Source of the DNA: Solenopsis invicta
Taxonomy: Eukaryota; Arthropoda; Insecta; Hymenoptera; Formicidae
Reading direction: 5' to 3'
NCBI RefSeq assembly: GCF_016802725.1
Contig: NC_052673.1
Span: 13,775,037 to 13,839,036 of the forward strand
DNA: 64,000 bases
Shown here: positions 38,584 to 50,900 of the stretch, piece after piece
Position numbering within the stretch: the first letter of the stretch is position 1
Layout of the letters: each line of letters starts with the position of its first letter
Made by a program: the position numbers and the translations under genes
The notes under the pieces: model-generated
The model's database searches: none
Told to the model about the DNA's origin: nothing
Seen by the model: only the letters and a program-made list of their open reading frames with translations

Positions 38584-39679
38584 ATTTATTAAACTTACAA
38601 ATTAATCTTTTGTTTCCCCTGCGTAGAGCTAATTATTTTTAATAGTGTTAATGATGTGTGTCAGTTGCAAAAGTAGTTATATTAAAAAATTTATTTGACG
38701 TTATTAAAATAGATAGTCGAGATATTATATCGTACAGAAACATCTAAAAAATATTCTATAGGCATATAGGGGTGAGTAGAATTTTTTATTATTATGAATT
38801 TATTTATAGAAATTGGAATTGAAACGTACAAAGATCGAATATGTTATTTGTAATCCTGAATATTAGTGATGCAACATCCAGAAGTGGATTTCGTTATAAT
38901 CTATATAAATCCATCAGCAACTGCATCGTTTATGCGCTATTAAGCTGAATCGATTCGCGCATACGATTATTCATGAAGATATGGGAAGATAATAAAGATG
39001 GTAAAATTTTAAAGAACCGCATTTATTGGCGTGTGAATCAGTCCAACGTTTCCAATTGACAGTGCGCGATAAAAATATCACTCACAGAAAATTAATTGTA
39101 TCTCCCTATGCACAAATCTGTAAATTTATGAAATAAAATACTCTCGTTTTATTTTAACACTGGTGCGTAATTGAAATTGTTATTAATTTATTGTAAACGT
39201 TATCAATTATTAGTCTATTGCATTGATATTGTATATCATTTATTGGTACGATAAATACAACGGGGTACTCATATAAAACATTAAATATTAATTGTCTCAT
39301 ATTAACCGATTAAAAATATAGCTAATAAATATCAGCTCAATTTGCTTTAATAATTTATAAACTAAATATGATTACGTTATTTCTAATCATATTGTTAATT
39401 TATGAATGATATTATTAATTCGTAAATATATTAAAAACCTTTGTAGTTTCTTCATAGAAATGCTTTAATCATTTTTACGTAAAAGTTGTCTAATTAAAAT
39501 ATCTTCAACAAGTTTCTTTGATTAATTTTAAAGAAGATACTCAAATATATTTTTGATCTTCATAATGATGTATCTTAATTAACCAAAGTATTTAACTGTG
39601 TGAAAGATTCTTACGATTTTAAAAATAATTAGTTGAATGCAAAAGAAGCAAAAGATTAATTTGGGAGTTCGGGAGACTC
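38584..39679. other. Spacer between inverted-repeat arms
   Basis: About 1.1 kb of AT-rich sequence without any frame longer than a few dozen codons that I could support. If the arms are terminal repeats of a transposon, this is its interior and it has lost or never had a transposase. Confidence 0.4.
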
Positions 39680-39759
39680 GCTCTTTTTTTAGCACGACAG
39701 CGTCTGTGTCTTTCGAAGCCGTGCCTTTGAATAGCCGATTAGTTTGGCTCAATTAAATC
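39680..39759 (-). repeat. Right arm of long-range inverted repeat
   Basis: Inverted partner of 38513-38583. Compared with the left arm it has a 4-nt insertion (AAACTA in place of GA) in the middle of the GAGCC...ATCGGC core. No matching target duplication is obvious outside the arms. Confidence 0.6.
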
Positions 39760-40096
39760 GCCGTAAACGGCTTCAGCATCTGCGACAATAGAACCCGAGA
39801 TGCCTCGTTCGATTGAGCGTGCGGCTCTCTTTTGTGGATAGATTGCTGCCCCCATCTAGAAATACTTCTTCTTATAGTCCTTTATACTCTTTATCCCGGT
39901 TCCCAGAAAGTTTTCCGAAGAGTTACTTTCCCTTCCACCGTCCGCGCGCATTTAATCCCCGTTTCGATCCGGACGAAGCTTTGTCGTTTTCGAGAAAAGG
40001 GATAAAGCGAAATCGGACGAATGCATTTTGAAAAGACAAAAAAAAAGTAAGAGAGCGGGTTTGTGTTACTTAGAATAATTTGAATAAAATTAAATT

Positions 40097-40102
40097 TTTA
40101 TT
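40097..40102 (-). terminator. Poly(A) signal AATAAA for the 40.2-40.7 kb exon
   Basis: On the minus strand AATAAA lies about 145 nt after the stop codon at 40246, a normal 3' UTR length for insects, within ttacaataaaaattt. Confidence 0.5.
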
Positions 40103-40245
40103 GTAATTCTTACATGATACAATGTGTGTACGATGATGTTCATACAACGATTTACAACGATATATAACATGACAGAAGTATTTATGTCTTGATAAATAAA
40201 TTTCAGTAGAAAAATGAATTATTTAAAACGTTAAATGTAAACGAT

Positions 40246-40727
40246 TTATACGAAACTTTTTGATATATTTGATATACGTAACTTGTCGTAATTCTTGAGG
40301 TTGATTTTAATTCCATGTCTCTCCTTGTATTTTTTGTTTCTCAGTTGCGTAATAAATTCATCTAATATGATTTTCATTAAAGGACACCAGTTTTGTAAAT
40401 ACGCAATACGGTGACTCGGTCTGCTCATGTCGTAGTTTCTATATAATTTGCATAGCTTATCATGCGCGCTGCAAGTGCAGGCGATATGAATGTCCTTTCC
40501 CTCAGCTTGTCCCTTTAATCCTTGCAGTTGCACTCCGAAGTTCTGCCATAACGTTGGAATAGTCAAATAAGTTCTTTGATAAATGTGCAAAGTATTATAG
40601 CATGTCATGCGTGGATAATATTGAAATGTAGTATTAATACTGCGGACGTATTGAGAAACGCATACTAAATGTGCTAATTCTCTAGTGCAGTTACCTCTGA
40701 TGTAGCTGTTTGAATTTTGACATTGAT
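40246..40727 (-). CDS. Terminal exon of a cysteine-rich, probably secreted or extracellular protein
   Basis: On the minus strand a pyrimidine-rich tract and splice acceptor (ttctcctcccccgttcatcag, AG at 40728-40729) is followed by a frame that completes a split codon and then runs 159 codons to TAA at 40246. This is the longest frame in the window with clean exon signals. Cysteines occur in QCQNSNSYIRGNC, LVCVSQY, MTCYNTL, IACTCSAHDKLC and NWCPLM contexts. There is an N-glycosylation sequon (NTT) and a basic C-terminal tail (RNKKYKERH). A CxC followed by a spaced Cys near the end is seen in cystine-knot factors and in GDNF-receptor-like (GFR/GAS1) domains, but spacing does not let me assign either. 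The 5' exons, presumably with a signal peptide, lie at higher coordinates and I could not identify them. An AATAAA follows at a normal distance. Function is unknown. Confidence 0.6.
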
Positions 40728-43358
40728 CTGATGAACGGGGGAGGAGAACTTTGATACGTATATCCGCACGATTATTATCTTTTATCTTCCGTCGTGTCTC
40801 GTCTCGTTTGACCGTTAATCACGGACGTCTTGTCACGCGCGCTCGCGCGCGTGCGTTCGTCAAAGCTGCCTCCTCTTCGCGCGTGTACGAGCGTCGGATG
40901 ACCTTAATTAAGCCCACGACGAAGAACACCGGCACGAAATAAACCGCTTTGTACGTGAGACGGAAACACAAGTCGCTTCTGTAAACGTCACGACACCCGT
41001 TGCAAGCGGCTTTATAATCGCAACGTTAAATACGCGCAGTTAGAGGATAATGCCGGGCCCATTAAATATTTACGACGTGTATTTTGTTCGAGCTTGAAAA
41101 TCCACCTTAATTAGCACATGAGATCGCAGATTGACGTTTGTTATGTGATGAATATAATTTTTCGCGTTCGTTAATTCTCTACGTTATTAGAACGATGTAT
41201 TTTGGAAATTCTCCCGCGAGAGCTAGAAATGTTCTTCTCTAAACTCAATCGATGACCGTTTTATCTTATTACATAAAATACGAAAAAAAGATGATTGTAC
41301 TATTTGTAGGAAGAATCTCCTTTTCGGAGCTTATATCGATCACGAACTTAATGGAAAATTGATAGAATTGAGATTTCTATTTCCTTCTGTACCGAGATCT
41401 AGGGAATTTAATTATAAAACAATCCTTGGAAATAATAACAAACCTTGGAAGTAGTTCTTGAAAAAGAGTCCTTGGAATTATTTCAGGAAATGATGTGATT
41501 GTTGATACGAATTTTTAGACTCAATTCTATAAAACGTGGCTAATATAATGTCAAGTTACACAAAGTGCATTACTTTTTTAATTATACGTTACAAGCGAAA
41601 AAAAAACTATAATACATAAGAATTTTTTATTTTACTTTCTGTTATTAGTAATAATCAATATACGAATTAATAAAAAATAATCTTGCGCTGGCTTTCTGTT
41701 TATTTATTAAGATGATATAATATTTTAACATTCACTCCACACGAGATTTTAAATAGAATTTTTCTTTAATTAACCTAGATTCAATTTTATGAGCCAGTGA
41801 CGAGAGTGAGTACTTATTTTTATTCACTAGCTAATTATGGTTAATTACGTGTTTAATGTGAAAGTGATATGCGGCCACCAATGTCGGTGAAACTCGAAAG
41901 CTCTCCATAATGAAATTACTACCGAAACTAATAAATCCTCCTAAAATTTTAAGCGGATCATTGAAACTGCGTCGGTGAAGTTTTCCTAATTACTACATCG
42001 TAATTAACATCGTGCAAATCTGCTTGGCAGATGCCGATATAAATCTTTTTTTTCTCTTGCTATCGAATCTTATTGTTACAAGTACTGGCAGTAAAACAAA
42101 TCCATGTTATTAACTATTTATTTAAACTTTATGCATTGATATAATAAGCTTTGCTACGTTTTACCATACTTCGTTATAATTATTAGTACAATCTGCTAAT
42201 TTGCACAGGCTATAGTAACATTTATTATTTCTTTAATTCTTTCTCTCTTTTAATAAAAGTAAATCACAAAATGTAACGATAAGTTAACTGTGAAAATAAA
42301 ATGGATGATACTGTACATATAAATGTATAAGAGGTAAATATTATTCAATTATTTCTAACTCGCTCATCGAAGATCTATTTTTACATTTTTATTGATATTT
42401 TAATCGTTTTTTATTTTAATAACCATTTTTATTGTTTTTAATAGAAAAGTGGAAAATCTCTTCGTGGAACGTTAAATTTAAAGAGTGCAATCTGCATTTT
42501 AAAGTCTGGATACACTTTGCATTTTAATACAGTTCGATCGTGCGAGAAAGTCAACTGAATTTGTATTAATGCTAAATAGTATATTTCTGGACAACATATT
42601 TATTTCATAAAAACATTTAATATAAAAAAACACTCATCTAACATAAAAACAAATGTTAAATTTAGATTTTATTAATATTTTTTAAAAAAATGTTTTTAAC
42701 GAACAACAATAATAGATAGGTTTCAAAATATGATTTTGTACATTTATTTTTTTTGTGCTATCAATTTATAATATATCGATATAGTTTTATTTAAAAAATA
42801 CTCGTACTTTTCACTTTAAAAATATTGTCTTCAAAAATAGCGTGGTTTATCGTTACGATAAAACGATGTTACATTTTATAAATGAATGCTATTTCTGCGG
42901 TTCCATGTTCGAAGCTCATATCTAACCGCCGGCCGTTGAAAGCTCATTCAATTAGGCAAATCAATTAGGTGAGTGAGGAACGAGATATCTGCATATGGAT
43001 GGAAATGTTTCGTCGCCCAATGTATCGATAACATATTGCATGCACATTTTCTTTAACAGATCTATTCCACTTATTATTAAATAAATATTAATTAATTTGA
43101 GTAATCCTTTTCCAGTTGAAATCACATCACGACAGTTCGATTTAGGCCAGTATTATGTTAGAATAGTGTGACAAAAAATAAGGAACAAAAGTGCAAGTAA
43201 TATTGTTCGAAACTAAACATAGAACAAACTTTTAATTACTTAATTATTTGTTCATTATTCAGATCCACATTCTTTAAAAACGTGAGAAAGTTATTATGAT
43301 CTGCGACAATTTTATCAATAAGTTCTTTTAAAATGATTTTAGCTGGGAAAAGTTTGGA

Positions 43359-43402
43359 ATTATTGAAATAATAATATATAATTATTGAAATAATAATATA
43401 TA
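43359..43402. repeat. Exact tandem duplication of 22 bp
   Basis: ATTATTGAAATAATAATATA plus TA occurs twice in direct succession without mismatch, indicating a recent slippage event. Confidence 0.95.
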
Positions 43403-44569
43403 TTAGATCTGTCACGTGTGTTTTAATTTAAAATTTTTTTGTTACACAATAAAGCACTTGAAGGGCTCAGATGTTGCGAATATTATTATCGAGCTGCTGG
43501 TTTTGTAATTTGACTGTATTCCCGTTTGCGGCGTTTAATTTTGCAACAATGAAAAGCGCCGGTACACGACAAAACGACGATGACAGGTATTTCGGGCGAG
43601 AAATTGATTTTGCAACAAGTGAAAGCTTTTCTCGCTACTGGTCGGAAGCGCGGTTCACTCGGAATTATACCTCTTCGATGACGGAGTCACGCCGTCCGCG
43701 GTTCAACGGACCGCTCGACTCCATGCATCAATTTCCTGCGGACCTCCATTTTTTTTCGCCACTCGCTTTTATTTTATTTTATTATTGACGTCGCCGACGA
43801 TCCGTCACTGTCGCCGGTCCCGAAGAGCGCGACGATCGCGCGGAAAATAATGCGCGCCGACAGCTTTGCCCTCTTCCTCGTTATCGATGCGAAATTCCAT
43901 GAACTATGAAAAATCTCCATATTATTATATCTAAATCCGCACTAGCGCGAAACTCACTAAAACTGGCTAAAAACGTTTGATCTTTTAAAACAAACTGCAT
44001 TGTTAATCTTCTAACGTTAACTTGTATTTATTAGCTAATGTTATTTTTATGCATTACTGCTTCTCGCAATCTTGTAGGTGCAACACGATAAATATGAAAA
44101 GTCATGACGAAGTGCAAAAATTACGAGAACGTTATTTTTCTTATTTTATTTGTGATTATGTTGTAGTGAAGTTGCACGTAGGATGCAATATCATCTATTT
44201 CTATAAATATATGTCACGTAGACCAATATATATTGCAACTATATTTACATCTATCTAGTGAATGTTAATTGTCAATAAAGTGGGTATTAATAGTTATCTA
44301 CCACACTAACCGTATATTGATCCAGTTTCCGATAGCTTATTTATACAATGAATAAATTAGATGTTTTGTGTAGAACAAATTAATTGTTCAGCTCTCTTCA
44401 AAAATTCCTTTGCATAATTTGCGCGTCGTGACTAAAAGCGGTTACGACATAATTTAGATTTTTCTATCTAAGGAAATGCTCTATTTTTTTTAACAATGCA
44501 AAAGCTATTTTAAAATCACATATTACATTGTATATGTTCATATATAATAATTATAATACTATTACATGC

Positions 44570-44641
44570 ATTAACAATAATATATATGTATATATTCACG
44601 TATATATGTATATATTAACAATAATACATATGTATATATTC
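44570..44641. repeat. Direct repeat of 28 bp, 44 bp apart
   Basis: The unit ATTAACAATAATATATATGT (and eight more bases, ATATATTC) at 44570-44597 recurs at 44614-44641 with one or two changes. Confidence 0.8.
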
Positions 44642-47609
44642 CTCAATTTTTGTTTGATTTTTACTGCAACATAATTGTTCACGATATGACGGTGGTAGAG
44701 AATGATTTAGTGTCGTAATCCAGATTAAAAAGATGGATTTGTTCGGTTTTGGTAGGAAACTCTTCAATTGTGCCAAATTGTTTAGCGATTCAAATGAGGT
44801 ATAAATAAAGAAATATTTCGCTGTAATTTTAAAAGGGTTAACAGGTCGCAGAAAACATAAATGCGTTTTTTGGTGAAATTGTAATCGACTGATGCGGGAC
44901 AACATTAGTCATCCCTTATAATTATGATGGGTCACGGAAAGCCTAGAACTCAAAAAGAGGGAAACGTGCCGGCGCTTCGAATCGGCATGAAATTTATGCA
45001 CAAACTTTCGCGGCGTCCGCGCCGCTATAAATCGTCGGTGTCGAGATGCCATCGACGGAAGGGAGGATCGAAAATTTCCCGGAAAAATGGCGTAAACTTT
45101 CGAGAGGCTCTTTATCGCGACTTTGCCCTCGTTACTGTTTAAAAAAATTTGTTTTATCATTAATATTTCTTGTTGAAATAACATTGGACAAAAACAGTGC
45201 ATTAGTTATTTAATAAAATATCACGGAATACATTAAATAAGCAACATATAATATGCGAGCTATAAATTTTCATTGAATAACGGTATTAATAAATAAAAAT
45301 AAATAATATAAGCAATACATAAAAATAAATTTCCTGTTTACATTAAATACAGATATTTAATACATTTAATATATTTATTATATCAATAGGTAATAAAATT
45401 GCACATTAAAAAGTTTACGTTTAAAAAAAAAAAGAGAAAAATATGCACGCAGTAGGTAGAAACTTCTGCGTATTAATAATTGTTTTTATGGTAATAATGT
45501 AAGTTTCTACTTTCCTCTTGTTGTCCAACGAAAATTCAAGGAGTAACTAGGCGAATTATTAGGAAGGGTGGAGTAAAGGTTGATCTCCATACCGCTGATG
45601 GAGCCATTTCCAATTTTCTGGTTGCCTGATCCGGCCTATATATAATCAGATTGTCGTTGATATATCATCTTCACATTATAATTATTCAAAAGTTTACCGA
45701 TCATCGGCGCGAAACGGGTCGCCGAAATATTTGGTTTGCAAGAAAGGTAAAGCAGATCGAGGAGAGCTTATATTTCCGATATAAAATAATCCGTTAATTA
45801 ATTTTTCTCTTTCTAACATATACGTTTGAATAGCCTTTAATTACTTATTTCATCAAATATGAATTGATTAGGTATAAGAGAATTCTGAATATTTGATTCA
45901 ATTAAACTCGATGAATATACTTTGGTTCTGCAGATTTATATTAATTTATTTAATCAATTTAATTAAAATAGAAAGAAATAAATTTAATTTTGACGTGATT
46001 CAATTTTGTTTAATAAATTATTTCATTTGAAATGATATTGAGTATTTTTGTAATAACAAAGTACATAAAATAACACTGAATTTATTCAACGCTGAATTTA
46101 TTGTACTACTAACTTTGTTTCGTGATAATATTTCATGTATTCGATACAAAAAAGTTTAAATTTGACTCCGTAATTTTTTTAATTTCTATTGCTTAACTAG
46201 AGAAGGAGCTTTGACATGCTAGTGATAGCTGTCGATCGAGATCTTCCGGGTTTTCTGGGGTGATTTTTCATGCCAGCCAAATACGGACGACAATTTTTCA
46301 GGCTACTATAAAACTGAAATTTCTCACGCCCTCCATCTACCGCTTCGGCCGATCCGGAGCGATCAACGCCGATATTCGCGTCTCTTTTCACGTCAGCTTC
46401 GCTTTGCATCCTTAGTATCCCTTAAACTTTCCGACATTTTTCCGACGAGAGGAATGAATCCACTTGGATGACGATGATGTAGGACGAATCGGCCGGTTGC
46501 CAAAGGTTCCATTAAACATGAGCAGCGTAGAGAAAAAATCAAGAGGAATAGGAATAAAGTGAACGGTATATAAATTTTTTTGTCGAATTAATTTACTGTG
46601 AAAACATTTTTATACGATTAGTAAATTCGATCATTTTTATTACGGAGGAAAAAAATTTGTAGAAAAAGTTTTTTTTATTTATATCTTGCGGCATTAAATT
46701 GTAAAAAAGGGAGTTTAAATTTTCAATATTTTTTTCCAAAATGCTTGCAACTATTTTTTAGGGGATAATATAATCAGATACCTGAATAACATTACTTTTT
46801 AGTCAATATGTAAATAGATACTTATGTAAATTAGATATTCTTCTTAATATATAAATCAATATCTCGAATGGAAATAAATATTTTTTTGTAAGATGTAAGG
46901 AAAGGAAATGAATTATTAAAGATATTATTGGGATATCCATTTTTTTTTATGTAGCTGATTGATGTTGATATGGATGTATCATGCTGCTAATATATTTAGT
47001 AGGAATCGCCGTTAAACAGCTTATCGAAAACCAGGGATCGAAGACAATCTTTTTCATGCGCTCGTACCGCGTTGAAAGTGGCTCGGTGATCGCAGCAATT
47101 AGGATACCGTGCACGCGCCCCATGCGACACTAATTGCGCTTAAGTAATCTAATGGCGATACGTGATAATTTGCATACGTGTAATGCCTGCGTCGATCCAT
47201 GGACGGCGCGCATTTAGTATCAGCGGCCGTGCGATCGAACTCGCGCATTTATGATGCTTTTATCTCACGGCAGCTCCACGAATGCATGCCTACACGACAC
47301 GTTTAACGCGCGTGTAGCGTGTCTCTAAAAAATATATAGCATGTGTCAAGCTGACTGTTTCTCATTACCTTTTTCGTTTGCTTGTTTTTTTGTTACGGTA
47401 CATGTTTAATGGTTAGCTATTATTTCTTGTATTATTTCATGTCTTAATAATATTTTATAAATATTATATACTTAAATAATTAAAACTTAAAAAAATATAT
47501 AGGCTTGAAAAGTTGTTATTTTACTGTTAATTTACCGTTACTTTTATTTTTTTATAATAAGGATTTGTTAATGATGTTACAATTTTTTGTAGCAGTAATG
47601 GAAACGTGA

Positions 47610-47960
47610 AGATTGGGGAACAGACACTTCTTGTCACAAGAAACTCGTTGTCATTAGGCATTACTTACTGAAGAAAGTAACTCGTTAGTTGACTCGTTAC
47701 GTGACAAACGTTACGAAAGTAATATAAAAGTGACGCGTTACATTGACTTTTTACATAACAATTAAAGTTATAAACTAGTATATTTCAAGTAATAATTGTG
47801 TATAATAATAACAATAAGTCAATTGTTAAAGTGGCTATTTCAACCTTAGCCTTAACTATTATGGGAAATTTTAACATTATTATTAAATTATGAAAAAGTA
47901 TTACAAAATTGTAACGAGTAATGGCGTTTCTTGTTGTAACTCGTTACTTCTCATCCTTGA
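47610..47960. mobile_element. Decayed hAT-like non-autonomous element candidate
   Basis: The segment is crowded with GTAAC/GTTAC and ACTCGTTAC motifs on both strands. The right part in reverse complement begins CAAGGATGAGAAGTAACGAG and contains ACAAGAAAC and CCATTACTC. The left part has ACAAGAAACTCG and CATTAGGCATTACT in the same order. Sequences of this kind (repeated GTAACG near CAAGGATG-type ends) are typical of hAT-type MITEs in arthropods. The left terminus and target duplication are not clear. Confidence 0.4.
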
Positions 47961-50900
47961 TATGCACTAAGACAGTTTGGTTGAAATAAAGATATGATAT
48001 AATTTAACTACATAATTTTCGTATAATGAAAGGTAAAAAGATATCAGATCTAGCTATTTGAAACAGAAATGAAAAAAGTTTATATTAGGAAATTATTTTA
48101 TGAAACTTCTAATGCGTTACTCTTTTTTAAGAGTGAGTTAAATTTATAGATCATATTAATAATTAACTTGTACAATATTATATTGAATACTTCACAATAA
48201 ATAACAATTTCATTACATTACATGCAACGACAATGCCTCTTTTCTTATTTCTGCGCAGAATATCAACTGAATTTCACAAATATTTCTGCTAAACTAGATT
48301 ACCTTTTTCAATATAAGTAAAACTTAATTATTTTTGTACTAATTTATATGTATACTTTTTTGTTTTAGGTAAGTTTGGCTGAGGCTGCGTGACTATCAAC
48401 ATTGCATAACCGAAAATTTAGTGATCAGTCGTACGTATATTATTAGATTAATCATGAGTAATGTTATTACTGTTCCACAAAGAGAAGATCAATTTTTGCA
48501 ATTAATTTCACAAGCTAAATTCGGGAATCTCGAACGCGACGGAACGATAAGCGCCGTCGATAATTATACTGGAAGCGAATATGTGTGCGTATCATACATG
48601 TGTACATATATGTAATTGCATTTGAATCTAGGTCAGGTATCCGCGTTCCATCGCCGTCACGCAATGTTTATCTCGAAATCGATGGTGAATTATTACTGGA
48701 TCGAGTACAACCCCGCCGGAAACACTGTATTTTTGGCCATGCGAGACCCTCATTACCCTCCACCAACGTTTCCAACGATATTAGCGGGGTCATTTTCTAT
48801 AGCTAGACGATTTTTTTCATTATTTTTATCGATCTTATGTATAATGCATATTGCAATTGTATGTAGTTTTGAATTTTCGCATTTTTTTTTTAATTTTAAT
48901 ATAAGTACTTTTTTAAATATATTTTTTGTAAAAAAACATTTAAATATTAAATAATGTGTAATAACTTTTTTATTACGTAAACATTTCATTATTGTTTGAG
49001 ATATTAGAGCATTTAATTATTTTTGATATTTTTAACTGACACGTAAAAATGACCTATTTTAACATAGTCCGTCAAGTAAAAGGATATTTTTCAAACGTAT
49101 CTTGAGCACATGATGTTATTCGAGAAAACAAACGATTTATTTAAAATTATCTACTGCATGATTACATTCTCTCAAGGAAGATAAAGACTCTCTTTTCATT
49201 GAAAAGAACGGCGATTTTCTCGAATCGTTTGCGAAAGCTAGACGCGTGCAGCTGAAGTAAATCGAAATATTAACATTCAGAATAGATTTGGCATGACGTC
49301 TGAAGTGGCAGGTATTTTCTGCGTATCAACACGCGAAATGTTATATTTCTGATGTAGGTACGAGGTTATTCACATTGAAAATTCTGTTGTGGTAATGGTA
49401 TTCGTATGTAGCGTTAGTTTCCATTGGAATGGGATCCGGTCATATCAATGATTATGACAGAAGCGATGGAAGATGTTTAGTAATACAATGCCGAAGATAT
49501 CGAGGCACGTATTACATAATGGATAAGGGGAAAAACTAGATCAATAGACGTATACAGTAAAGATTGATTCGAAAAGAAGAAACTCTCTCTCTCTCTCTAC
49601 TTTATTGAGTATTTGAAGGGTTTTGCAAATATTTAAATAAGCTTTAAATCTTTTTTTTTTACAATTAAATCTTTTATATTTTGTTTCAAAAACAAAAGAA
49701 GATTTGTGAGCTGGCATTCTATAAGTATTTGCGCATAGTTCGGATGCGATTATTGTCATTAAGAAATTTAATCGCATCCCTTAATAATTAGATCGTCGTT
49801 GCAATTTCGTTAAAAGTCAAAGGTATGCCCGTCCGCGCTAACTCCCGTTCTAACGAAGTTTTCAGTCAATAAAGCACAAGATAAACTAGTAATGAAAAAT
49901 CGATAAGGCGCTACACATAGTTTGAAATCTTTCTTCCTGTAAAACTCACCTCGAAGAAATATTCCTGCAGGGAAGATTGATATCTTCGGTCTCGAAGTTG
50001 AAGTAACCAAGTTCTGTTAAGTGCCCGTAGTAACGAGATAAACGATAATAGAATTTTTTTTCACAAACGTGAATTATCGCATTTTATAAGAGATTTATTA
50101 AATATGTGATATACATTGAGACACTAATATATTTCTTTTATTATGGCGCACAGTCATGAAACTAATTGGCCAGCTATGTACAAAATATAGAAGTTAATTT
50201 TATACTACAAATTTAACAAACATAATTTTTAGAAAAAATTCGATTAAAAGTTAAAACTTTTGCGCATAATGCATTTTTATCTTTTGATTTTGAGTAGCAT
50301 AAAATAAATCCCCGTGTTCTATCAATTAAGTTTATATAACTGTATATAAAATTATCTTGTATATAAAATTGTAAAGTTTATAAAACTGTATATAAAATTA
50401 TTTATATTTGTTTAATATTAGTTTGTCATAATTTTATTATCTTTTACGTACATTTTTTATTAAAATAGAAAACGGATAAAGATAAAATAGAATCAACACT
50501 TTGCTTTATTTAAATATATTTTTCAATTTAATTTTTTTAATAACAAGCTAATGATTTTTTAAAATTTGAACACAAGTTTTGATAGAGATGCATCACTGGC
50601 AAAAATTTTCATTTTTAATCAAGTTTTCCTAAAAAAAAAAAAATGACAATATTTAGTGAATGTGTTACATAAAATAGACTCCCAATATCCTATACCAGTA
50701 TTTTCTGGACTATTAGTTGTGTGGCTGTACGTATTGTTCTCGACATATGAATCTCACACACATACACACGCGTATTTATTAACTTTTTATTTCTTAGTTT
50801 ATTTTCAGACACTTGCAACTACTAAAATGTTTTAAATCTAAATAATATACTCGTACGAATAATACACAACATCCTGTACCGTGACGTACTCTAAACAATA

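Larger units (their letters stand above)
40728..47609. other. Gene-less stretch, probably including intron of the 40-kb gene
   Basis: If the exon at 40246-40727 is real, DNA from 40728 upward is its upstream intron. It holds a CG-alternating stretch (CGCGCGCTCGCGCGCGTG) near 40838, GC islands near 40760-41110, 43450-43880, 44910-45130, 46190-46500 and 46990-47330, and AT-rich DNA between. I could not identify the upstream exon. Minus-strand frames at 44615-44905 and 46197-46409 are open, but nothing marks them as exons. Confidence 0.4.

Noticed and set aside
42895..42930. GTTCGAAGC motif resembling a tRNA T-arm
   Set aside because: No acceptor, D-arm or anticodon stem can be formed around it.
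48421..48954. Two overlapping plus-strand frames after the ratchet-like site
   Set aside because: Both frames across 48630-48800 look equally protein-like, so neither can be chosen, and there is no shared family or consistent splicing between the 48421-48615 frame and either.
49945..50010. Mini-exon on the minus strand ending TTCGAG|GTGAGT
   Set aside because: The donor is good, but the acceptor has no pyrimidine tract and no frame is distinguished.
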